DNA of 18,996 bases from NCBI RefSeq assembly GCF_002432345.1, contig NZ_DJDT01000287.1, positions 1-18,996 of the forward strand. The letters are read 5' to 3'. Under the pieces are notes generated by a model. It saw only the letters and a list, made by a program, of their open reading frames with translations, was not told the origin of the DNA and searched no databases. Shown piece by piece: positions 1 to 7,193 of the stretch. The position numbers and the translations under genes are program-made. The stretch is from Pedobacter sp. UBA5917 (GTDB lineage: Bacteria; Bacteroidota; Bacteroidia; Sphingobacteriales; Sphingobacteriaceae). Each line of letters opens with the position of its first letter. Position 1 is the stretch's first letter.

Positions 1-2
1 AA

Positions 3-31
3 CCCAATGCCGCCAATCCGGCGGCAGGGGG
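3..31 (-). terminator. Probable end-of-operon hairpin
   Basis: A perfect 7-bp inverted repeat (positions 8-14 pairing with 20-26, stem TGCCGCC/GGCGGCA) encloses a 5-nt loop. It can be extended by CCC (3-5) pairing with GGG (29-31) across a 2x2 internal loop. It starts about 20 nt after the stop codon of the last gene of the minus-strand operon, as expected for a factor-independent terminator. On the minus strand only GGGTT follows before the window ends, so the T-tract cannot be confirmed. It could instead be a copy of a dispersed palindromic repeat. Confidence 0.5.
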
Positions 32-51
32 CTCACTAACTAAACTAACTA

Positions 52-1731
52 TTATTTTAAAAATTCTATTTCGAACTGTTTCAGGAAAGGATTTCCATCA
101 ATACCATAATCAGGAAGGATTTTGATGTTCATCCAATAAAGGGAGAGTGCTGTAGCATCGCCAAGGGCAGTGGGAAAAGATTTATCGCCATTCAGATAAT
201 TGGGATCCGGAATGGTACTTGCCGGCACATCATTTCCAATACCAGCCCAGGTGTAAGGTCCTTTTAATACCATATTGTAACCTGTAGCTGCTTTATTCTC
301 TAAAAGGCCTTCCGCCCCTTCATCTACACGCCAAAAACCGATTAAATTAGCAAAGTTGGGATGTTTGGTAATATCTTTTAGACTAATATTTGCCGCAATA
401 GTTGAAGCATCCAAAGCTATGTTAAAAATGGACAAATTAGCTGCATAAAAGTCAGATTCGCCGCCAAAAGCTCCTATTTTTAACAGCTCATTAGTGTTGA
501 TATTTTTGGCTACACTTACATTGTAAGAGGATTTAAAAACACCATCTACGTAGCCCGAAGCGGTACGTGTAGTAGCATTCACGTATTTAACTGTCATGGT
601 TAAGGTATGCCAGCCATTCCCCAGTACACCTGGCATGCCTAATTGCTGTTTTCCACTGCCGCCATTGGCACTACCTCCGAATTCCAGATTCCATTGTTCA
701 CCTTCCTGCATCCAGAACCAGCCCGTCATGACGCTACCACTAAGTGATGTGCTCTTGCCTAAAAACTGCGGATAATAGGAACTTGAATTAAATTTTGTCT
801 GCATCTGTACCGTAAAATCCTTATTATCGCCCATGTTGTATAAACCTTTATCGTTCGGAACAACAGCTGTAACTGCGCTACTTTTAAACGCAACGGTGTT
901 GAAACCGGTCTTTTTGAGTTCGAGCGGTTTTAGCGCAGTATTATATACCATCATAAAGCCATTGGTTGGTACAGTACTGCTACCGCCATGGTTAGAGGTT
1001 ACCATAACCAGCCAATCTTCATTCGCGTAGTTTTTTCTGGCTTTTAACGCGGTCATGATCTCGCCTATATAAGTATCGGCAGTTGTTACGCTACTTTTGT
1101 ACGCCGCATTGCCAGCGGTAAAACCTCCATTTAGCCCAGCACTTTCTACGTCACGAAAATTAACAACAAGGGCAGCTAAGCCTGTTTGATTGTTTAAAAG
1201 CGCAACGGTGCTATCTTTAACGGCAATATCTGTACTAACAACCGGTGCAAAATCGGCATTGCTTAAAAATTTACGCAAATTTGGCCAGGGTGTTACCACT
1301 CCTGTTTTTACCGCCTTAAACTGGGTAATGTAATCGAATACATTGCGGTATGATGTAATGGTACCATGCTCGTCATCAGTTGGATCCTGAACGCGTTCAA
1401 AATTATCATTAAGTATCTGATGTTTCACATAACCTGTACCGGTTAATATACTTACCCAACCCGCAGCATCTGAATAGCCTTTATTGGTATTGAAAGAATA
1501 TTTAGCATTCTTTTGCATGGCTGTAAGGTTTGTGGGCGCTATGGTTTTTAGCTCGCCTCCCCCTAATCCATCAATACTAATAATCAGTACTTTTCTCTGT
1601 TTTGCAGTGTTTTTTTGTAATTCTTCGTATATGGCCGGTGGATTTGCATATTTTTTACAACTGCTATATCCCAATATGCTTAATGCGCAAACACAAAACA
1701 GCAGGTTGTATATTTTATTGTTGATTTTCAT
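52..1731 (-). CDS. Lipoprotein with degenerate alkaline-phosphatase fold and LamG-like domain (DUF4983-like), copy 2
   Basis: A 559-residue lipoprotein with a signal peptide ending in a lipobox at Cys25 (YSSC, then KK). Residues about 46-250 follow the type I phosphodiesterase/alkaline phosphatase superfamily: VLIISIDG with Asp54, a GWVSILTG segment at 91-98, and VTSNHGG at 244-250. The catalytic set is eroded. The expected Thr/Ser nucleophile position holds Asp88 (Ser87 precedes it), the DxxGH motif reads ESAGL (Glu196, Leu200), and the SDHG motif reads SNHG (Asn247, His248 kept). Residues about 298-450 look like a LamG/concanavalin-type beta-sandwich. After it, a helix-like segment near the C-terminus (ALSLYWMNIKI) resembles the usual end of the phosphatase fold, so LamG appears to be inserted. 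It is last in the operon, 9 nt after the M60 peptidase gene, and paralogous to the gene on the other side of that peptidase. Inferred role: surface substrate binding, probably without phosphatase activity. The DUF4983 name is from memory. Confidence 0.8.
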   Translation of the reverse strand: MKINNKIYNLLFCVCALSILGYSSCKKYANPPAIYEELQKNTAKQRKVLIISIDGLGGGELKTIAPTNLTAMQKNAKYSFNTNKGYSDAAGWVSILTGTGYVKHQILNDNFERVQDPTDDEHGTITSYRNVFDYITQFKAVKTGVVTPWPNLRKFLSNADFAPVVSTDIAVKDSTVALLNNQTGLAALVVNFRDVESAGLNGGFTAGNAAYKSSVTTADTYIGEIMTALKARKNYANEDWLVMVTSNHGGSSTVPTNGFMMVYNTALKPLELKKTGFNTVAFKSSAVTAVVPNDKGLYNMGDNKDFTVQMQTKFNSSSYYPQFLGKSTSLSGSVMTGWFWMQEGEQWNLEFGGSANGGSGKQQLGMPGVLGNGWHTLTMTVKYVNATTRTASGYVDGVFKSSYNVSVAKNINTNELLKIGAFGGESDFYAANLSIFNIALDASTIAANISLKDITKHPNFANLIGFWRVDEGAEGLLENKAATGYNMVLKGPYTWAGIGNDVPASTIPDPNYLNGDKSFPTALGDATALSLYWMNIKILPDYGIDGNPFLKQFEIEFLK

Positions 1732-1740
1732 AATTGCACA

Positions 1741-3699
1741 TTAAGGTTTAATAAGATTACATTCTGATAAGTTGGCATAAACGGTACTCACACCGTTCTT
1801 AATTACCACTTTTACATATTTGGTGCTAACATTGCCCCCAGGGAAATTAAAATTGTAAACCGCAGTATTTTGTGGCAGGGTTGTGGTACCTGCACTCACA
1901 TAATTGACATTATCGTTACTGGTAAATATTTCTACATCTTTAACATAACCCCCACTATTATTTTGCCTTTGGGCAAAAGTTACCCCTTTAACCGGTATTG
2001 GTAAGGGTGAGCCTGTACCGAGTACAATATTAATCGGAAAGCCAAGGGTATTGGTTGATGTTGCAGTACCATAATTAGAATGCCAAAACGAAGATGAAGA
2101 TACAATACCATCAACCAGTGCGGCAGGCGTTCCATCGCCTGATTGGCTTGAACTTACAGAAACTACTGTAGTAGTGTATGTAATTGTGGCTGTACCTCCG
2201 GTTTTATTTAACGGATTATATGTCCATAATGTGGTTTTAAGCAATGGATACTTGGCATTTACTTTGGCCACTACCGCATCGCTAATTAAAATGCCCCAGG
2301 CACCAAAAAATGGTGATAAATCGGTTTGGGTATAATCAGAAAGCTTTTCGTAAACAAAATTGCGTTTGGTAACGTCGTTGGTATTTAAACGATCGGCATG
2401 GCGTGCCTGGCTGTATAAATAAGTCATGGCTCCATAACCATATTTTTCGAAAATCTGCACAAAAGGCAGCATTCTCATAAATGGCGATTCATCGGGAGTG
2501 ACCATTGCTGCATCAGTATCGAAATTTTTGACACCGGTTGAGTTTGCATAAGCTATTGCTTTAGGGAAACCGCTTGAAACAGCAGGGTGCAGGATATTAT
2601 AGTTAGCGCCGATCCTATTGGCTACCTTGAAACTAAACAGGTTGTTGGTGGTTTCGCCAAGGGTACTCCAGCTCCAGATATTTCCCTGCTGGCAGTTGTG
2701 CCCAAACTCGTGGTAAGTACCCCATTGGCCCGAGCTGGTAGTGATTGAATTTAAGCTGGTAAAACTTGCAAACCAATAAGAGTCGTTCAAACCTACAAAA
2801 GGGAAACCTGAATGACCATAACCAGCACTCAATTGGATATCGAGGATGCCACGCCATTGGCTCTGCGGACTTCTGTCCCTGATATCGGGCGCATTATCAG
2901 ATAAGCCCATCCAGGCATTGTAATCCAGGTCGAAAACATCGTTCCATCTGGTAAATACTGCTGTTGGATTGGTAAACGGTTCGCTCGAATTAAAGGTGGC
3001 CATTACCTTATCTCTCGGAATGGTAAAAATAACACGTTTGGCACGCAACTCTAACCAGGGCACCTGCGAGGCTTTTACCTTGGCTACCCAATCGGCATCG
3101 GTTGTTTGGCCCAAAATAAAATCAGGCGATACTACGGCACCTGTAATGGTAAAGGTAACCGGATTAGCATAGGCAAAAGAAGCTAAAATGTAAATGTGCC
3201 CGCCATAAAGGTTACGGATATAGTTTACACCCGAAACCAGCTGTTTTCTGTTATAAATAACCGGATCGCGCAAAAGTGGTGATTTACCCGCTAGGTTATC
3301 GGTATGCGCACCGATCTGCACTGTTAATCCATCAACACCTGCCGGCACCACAATTTTAATCAGCTCGCCGGGTGCAGCATAATAACCGGTACTGTATTGT
3401 GGTGATGGAGCAACAGAAATTCTTAAATTCTGCGCAGTTTGATCGGTAAAGTTAAGATCGAGTGTAAACTGGGCATCTTTTACCCTTGGTTCTGACTGAT
3501 CTACCAGACCGGGGAATACCCTTGCTTTGGCATACATCGATTTATCGATCAGCTTCATATTGGTATCGATGGTTCCTTCTGCAACATTCTGCGAATCATC
3601 AGGATAACCATCAGGAACTTCGTAGCCGTATTTTTTACAGGCCGATACACTTACAATAAGTATAAATGCATGTAATATATAAAGTTGTTTGAGTTTCAT
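1741..3699 (-). CDS. M60-family (enhancin-like) zinc metallopeptidase lipoprotein with C-terminal F5/8 C domain
   Basis: A 652-residue secreted lipoprotein (lipobox VSAC, Cys21, then KK). The zinc site HEFGH lies at residues 330-334, with the third ligand Glu349 in LGETTNN. This fits the M60 pattern HExGH-x(8-28)-E with a spacing of 14. Residues about 40-185 are a beta-rich N-terminal region typical of M60-like proteins (a YAAPGELIKIVVP segment). Residues about 508-652 are an F5/8 type C (discoidin, CBM32-like) domain, recognisable by VSSSQSGDG, ALVDG and SFWHS. M60 peptidases characterised from gut bacteria and pathogens cut next to O-glycosylated Ser/Thr in mucin-type glycoproteins, and attached carbohydrate modules hold the glycan. 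This protein therefore probably cuts glycoprotein at the cell surface for the two SusCD systems upstream. It is the only apparently intact enzyme in the window. It begins 15 nt after the preceding lipoprotein gene and ends 9 nt before the next. The exact substrate is unknown. Confidence 0.9.
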   Translation of the reverse strand: MKLKQLYILHAFILIVSVSACKKYGYEVPDGYPDDSQNVAEGTIDTNMKLIDKSMYAKARVFPGLVDQSEPRVKDAQFTLDLNFTDQTAQNLRISVAPSPQYSTGYYAAPGELIKIVVPAGVDGLTVQIGAHTDNLAGKSPLLRDPVIYNRKQLVSGVNYIRNLYGGHIYILASFAYANPVTFTITGAVVSPDFILGQTTDADWVAKVKASQVPWLELRAKRVIFTIPRDKVMATFNSSEPFTNPTAVFTRWNDVFDLDYNAWMGLSDNAPDIRDRSPQSQWRGILDIQLSAGYGHSGFPFVGLNDSYWFASFTSLNSITTSSGQWGTYHEFGHNCQQGNIWSWSTLGETTNNLFSFKVANRIGANYNILHPAVSSGFPKAIAYANSTGVKNFDTDAAMVTPDESPFMRMLPFVQIFEKYGYGAMTYLYSQARHADRLNTNDVTKRNFVYEKLSDYTQTDLSPFFGAWGILISDAVVAKVNAKYPLLKTTLWTYNPLNKTGGTATITYTTTVVSVSSSQSGDGTPAALVDGIVSSSSFWHSNYGTATSTNTLGFPINIVLGTGSPLPIPVKGVTFAQRQNNSGGYVKDVEIFTSNDNVNYVSAGTTTLPQNTAVYNFNFPGGNVSTKYVKVVIKNGVSTVYANLSECNLIKP

Positions 3700-3714
3700 A
3701 TTTCTAATTGTTAA

Positions 3715-5463
3715 TTAGTTTGTAGGTAAATTAACCGGAGGGGTATAAAATCTACCCATCAGGTTCCAATTGGCCGGAACAGCGATGTTTAACCAGTTAT
3801 AAATCATCAGCGGAATATCTACCCCGTTTGGCACAGCGGTGTAGGCGGCTGTTGTAAATACAGATGCAGAAACATTGGGGGCCAGATCGCCATAAGGTTT
3901 CCAGATATTTGTGCCCACAAAGTTTAAAAGGGGGCCCTTTCCTGTTTTTTCGGCCGCTGTACTACCCTGACCTTCGTTTAACGGCCAATAGCCAACAATA
4001 TTAGAATAATAGGCATCAGTTGGCGAAAACTTTGTTTTGCGCATGTTGTTAATGATGTCATTTTCGGATAATGCTACATTGTAAATCAGCACATCCTGAA
4101 TCAACACATCAATAGCAGATACCGTTGATTCGGTTGTAACAATATTACCCACAGTAAAAGGAGTAGTAGAAGTCATATTTGCTGTCCAGCTGCCATTTGT
4201 TTGGGTAAAAGGCCCGCCTACTATTTTACCGTCCTGATAACCGGTAACATAACGGGTGCCATTTTCGGTATAAATCCTGATGGCAATGGTGTGCCAAAGG
4301 CCATCCCTGAAATTTCTCGTTCCGGCACCAAACTGTTGCGTTCCGTTGGCTTTAAAGTTCCAGGCGTCACCATTGGTAAATAGAACCCACCCTGCATTAC
4401 CGTTTGCAAAATTTGCTGTTTTACCAATAAAGGGAGGGTAGCCACCAACAGAAGAATGGTTGGCCTTAACTTTTAAAAGCAAGGTATAATCTCCACTTGT
4501 ACCAAAATTTCCGATAGTGGTATTATTGGCAACTAAATCGTTACGGCTTGTATTGGTGCACACCAGATTGGGGGCTGTTCCGCTATATGGCAGGTTGTTT
4601 GGATCGAGTGCTACCTGCGACCTGCTAAATTTAGGATTATAGAAAGCTACAAAGGTATTTCTTGAGGCATCTACAAATGGGTTGGCACTATTTGCTGCAC
4701 CCGAAGGCCCTCCTGCTTTATTAGATGCTACAATTACCATCCAATTTTCGCCACCAAAGGTTTTTCTTGCCCTTAAAGCAGTTAGGATTTCGCCAATGTA
4801 CCCATCCAAAGTATTAATTGCATTAGTATACGTAGTATTGCTTGTACTGTAATTATTTCCTCCTGCTGCATCGGCGCTATGAAACTGGGCAACCAGTATT
4901 GATGGACTATTGGTATTAATTTCATTAATTGCAGCTGTTTTTACCGCAGCATCATCGGCAAAAGATTGTTTTACGGTTGCATCAGCTGCCAAATTATCGT
5001 TAAAGGCTGCAGTTGCCGCAAAAGATACGGTTCGGGTATTGGCATATACCGATTTAACCCTCGAAAACAGGGTTGGTGTAGCCTGACTATCAAATCCGGA
5101 AAAATTCTCGGTGTTTACTTTGTGCTTACTAACATCTACTCCGGTAATCATGTTTGCCCAGCCACCTGCATTGGTGATCTCATTGGTCTGATAATCTGCT
5201 AATCCATCATAAGAGTATATCGATTTGGCAGTAATCTGTGTAAGGTTTGTTGGGGCAAGGCTTTTCAGCACCGAACCTTTAACGCCGTCCAAAATAATGT
5301 AAAGCACTCTTTTCGATCCGTCGCCAACGCCAAGGGTATCGTTTTTAAATGATGTTGGCAATGTATTATCAAAATCCTTGTTACATCCAAGCGACATTAA
5401 GAAAAGCCCGGATACCAGGGCAAAACTTAAATATTTTATGGTTAATGTAAATCCTTTTTTCAT
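3715..5463 (-). CDS. Lipoprotein with degenerate alkaline-phosphatase fold and LamG-like domain (DUF4983-like), copy 1
   Basis: A 582-residue lipoprotein read from the ATG at 5463. A longer reading from TTG at 5493 would overlap the upstream stop and bury the signal peptide, so it was not chosen. The lipobox is SLGC (Cys27). Residues about 51-252 match the alkaline phosphatase/phosphodiesterase superfamily: VLYIILDG with Asp59, GGWANMITG (100-108), and an alternating helix/strand pattern. The active site is poorer than in its paralogue at 52-1731. The nucleophile position is Asn98 (Thr97 just before), DxxGH reads DAAGG (Asp198, His lost), and SDHG reads SNKA (Asn248, Lys249). Residues about 300-480 form a LamG-like beta-sandwich (DGLWHTIAIRI, GYQDGK, IDVLIQDVLIYN). 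The tail VDIPLMIYNWLNI looks like the final helix of the phosphatase fold. It lies between the propeller gene (26-nt gap) and the M60 peptidase gene (15-nt gap). Probably a non-catalytic surface binding protein. DUF4983 assignment is from memory. Confidence 0.8.
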   Translation of the reverse strand: MKKGFTLTIKYLSFALVSGLFLMSLGCNKDFDNTLPTSFKNDTLGVGDGSKRVLYIILDGVKGSVLKSLAPTNLTQITAKSIYSYDGLADYQTNEITNAGGWANMITGVDVSKHKVNTENFSGFDSQATPTLFSRVKSVYANTRTVSFAATAAFNDNLAADATVKQSFADDAAVKTAAINEINTNSPSILVAQFHSADAAGGNNYSTSNTTYTNAINTLDGYIGEILTALRARKTFGGENWMVIVASNKAGGPSGAANSANPFVDASRNTFVAFYNPKFSRSQVALDPNNLPYSGTAPNLVCTNTSRNDLVANNTTIGNFGTSGDYTLLLKVKANHSSVGGYPPFIGKTANFANGNAGWVLFTNGDAWNFKANGTQQFGAGTRNFRDGLWHTIAIRIYTENGTRYVTGYQDGKIVGGPFTQTNGSWTANMTSTTPFTVGNIVTTESTVSAIDVLIQDVLIYNVALSENDIINNMRKTKFSPTDAYYSNIVGYWPLNEGQGSTAAEKTGKGPLLNFVGTNIWKPYGDLAPNVSASVFTTAAYTAVPNGVDIPLMIYNWLNIAVPANWNLMGRFYTPPVNLPTN

Positions 5464-5489
5464 CTCTTTTATATTTGAAACGTTATTGA

Positions 5490-7163
5490 TCAATTAGAAA
5501 AATTCAGGCGCAACAGGTTATGCGGAAAAGAACCGTTGAAACGTAAAATATTGCCTACTAAAATTACCTGGGAACCGCCTGTAACTGCTGTTTCTACCAT
5601 ATCGTAAATCATCCCCTGAAAACCTCCTGTATTGTTATAACCTACTGCCAATTGGCCATTAGCTTCCAATACCATAAAGCCCTGGCGCAGGTAATCGCCA
5701 TATTTATTGAATGAACCACTTACAATTATTTTTCCGTTATTGAGCTGACCGGCAAAAGTGGTTATGCCCCCGGTTATGGCCTGGCTGTTAAAAGTAGATA
5801 CGTTGGTTCCATCGGCATTTAACAGATTTACCCCTGTGGCGGCTTTACCATTAAAGCTTGTAAACGAACCACCGACAACAATTTTATTGGTGGTGGCATT
5901 GTACCTGATGGAATTGATATCGTTATTGGCCCCAGTGCCGGCGCTAAAACTATTATCAACACTGCCATCAAGATTTAACCTTACAATCCGATTGGCCTGT
6001 ACACCGTTAAATGTACTAAAAGTACCTACCAGGATCAGTTTTCCATCGGCCTGCATCATGGCATCCAAAATAATGCCGTTGGCACCTATGGCACTCTGGC
6101 GGGTTGATTTGTTGTAATGGAAGGTCGAATCCATGCTACCATCCATGTTTACCCTCACCATCTGCCTCATGCGTGTATAATCGTATACTTTTTCGTCGTA
6201 ACTGGAGTTTGGCAGATACATGCGTTTATAATTATTAAAATTGCCTACCAGGTATATCTGTTCGTTAAATACAAAAGCCTTTCTCACCATACCATCCACA
6301 CCGGCATTAAAAGCACTTACGGTATCGCCATTTTTATAGGTTTCCTGTGGTTTTGGGTTAATTACGTCTCTGAGGATCAAACTATCCAATGTTCCGGTTG
6401 TATTAAGCCTTGCAACATTATTCAGGGTTTGACGGTTTGGACGTGTAGAATTAAAACTGGTAAAACTACCGGCAATAATAAATTTACCTGCCTGCGAACC
6501 TGTTGCGATACGGGTAATGGAATTGATCTGTTTTAAAGCACCGCCTACCCCTTTTCCAAAGTTAACTCCGCTGGTAGTGTAAGTACCATCACTGGTAATT
6601 TGGGCAATGCCACCAATAGGTAACTTTTCGGTTCCTTTCAACTCAAAATCATTAAACTCCCCACCTACCAGATAATTACCACCCGGCAAACCTTCAATAT
6701 CAATAACGGTACTGAAACCGCTGGCACTTTCCGATCCGTTGATAATTTTCCAGCTGGCATCGACACTGATTTTACCGCCTACCTTAACAATGGGGCCAAA
6801 GAAACTCTGTCCCTGCGAGGTAATCCACATACTGCCTGTACTGGCCGTTAATGGAACTTTAAAGGTTAAAGTGCTATCGTTGGTTGATGCAGGAACTACT
6901 TCTGCCTCAATTTCGTTTACGTACACTTTAAAATCGCTGATGTATTTAGCCAGTCCTTTTACCCTTACACTTAATACATCTCCCGGATTTACCACATCAG
7001 GATCGATGGTTTTGGTAACGAAAGTAAGATCCAATGGTTTTTTACCGCCAGCGTAGGGATCTTCGGTAAGGCCCTTTTCTTTCTGGCAGGAAACAAAAGC
7101 CGTTGCCAGGCCTATTGCCCCAAACAAAAACAGCTTAAATTTATATTTTATATGAATTAACAT
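5490..7163 (-). CDS. IPT/TIG plus seven-repeat beta-propeller lipoprotein (DUF5008-like)
   Basis: A 557-residue lipoprotein (lipobox FVSC, Cys26, then QKEKG). Residues about 45-125 resemble an IPT/TIG immunoglobulin-like domain (IDPDVVNPGDVLSVRVKG). From about residue 155 to the C-terminus there are seven repeats of the delta-60/DUF5122 type, each centred on a GKxxxxGxF-like strand followed by an RLNxDGxxDxxF-like strand. They start near residues 160 (YLVGGEF), 225 (FIIAGSF), 303 (IYLVGNF), 375 (LILVGTF), 426 (IVVGGSF), 476 (IIVSGSF) and 533 (VILVGNI). Seven repeats ending at the C-terminus suggest a closed seven-bladed propeller. IPT modules and outer-surface position are common in SusE/F-like and SGBP-type glycan-binding proteins of PULs, so a substrate-binding role is likely. 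No catalytic motif was seen. It follows the FAS1 gene after 30 nt and occupies the slot that a DUF5007-like gene fills in cassette 1. The DUF5008 label is from memory. Confidence 0.75.
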   Translation of the reverse strand: MLIHIKYKFKLFLFGAIGLATAFVSCQKEKGLTEDPYAGGKKPLDLTFVTKTIDPDVVNPGDVLSVRVKGLAKYISDFKVYVNEIEAEVVPASTNDSTLTFKVPLTASTGSMWITSQGQSFFGPIVKVGGKISVDASWKIINGSESASGFSTVIDIEGLPGGNYLVGGEFNDFELKGTEKLPIGGIAQITSDGTYTTSGVNFGKGVGGALKQINSITRIATGSQAGKFIIAGSFTSFNSTRPNRQTLNNVARLNTTGTLDSLILRDVINPKPQETYKNGDTVSAFNAGVDGMVRKAFVFNEQIYLVGNFNNYKRMYLPNSSYDEKVYDYTRMRQMVRVNMDGSMDSTFHYNKSTRQSAIGANGIILDAMMQADGKLILVGTFSTFNGVQANRIVRLNLDGSVDNSFSAGTGANNDINSIRYNATTNKIVVGGSFTSFNGKAATGVNLLNADGTNVSTFNSQAITGGITTFAGQLNNGKIIVSGSFNKYGDYLRQGFMVLEANGQLAVGYNNTGGFQGMIYDMVETAVTGGSQVILVGNILRFNGSFPHNLLRLNFSN

Positions 7164-7193
7164 TTTATTCTATTTATGGGTGATATAATAAAC

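Noticed and set aside
35..52. Short ACTAACT-type direct repeats next to the terminator
   Set aside because: Only a few imperfect units of 7-8 nt in an AT-rich spacer. No array, no spacers and no known element.
52..1731. Functional alkaline phosphatase or nucleotide pyrophosphatase
   Set aside because: Too few of the metal ligands remain and the nucleophile position is Asp. The fold resemblance alone does not support an activity call.
5464..5493. Upstream TTG start for the phosphatase-fold protein copy 1
   Set aside because: It overlaps the preceding stop and adds 10 residues before a normal lipoprotein signal peptide. The ATG at 5463 fits better. The same reasoning rejects TTG starts at 7958 (FAS1, cassette 2) and 13781 (DUF5007-like).
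5758..6536. Plus-strand open frames of 119 and 139 codons opposite the propeller gene
   Set aside because: They lie wholly antisense to a gene with clear signal peptide and repeats, show no recognisable domain, and have low-complexity composition expected of a shadow frame. The same holds for the other plus-strand frames opposite the large genes.
7164..7193. Possible internal promoter between FAS1 (cassette 2) and the propeller gene
   Set aside because: The 30-nt gap is AT-rich but shows no Bacteroidota TAnnTTTG box with an upstream TTTG at suitable spacing.
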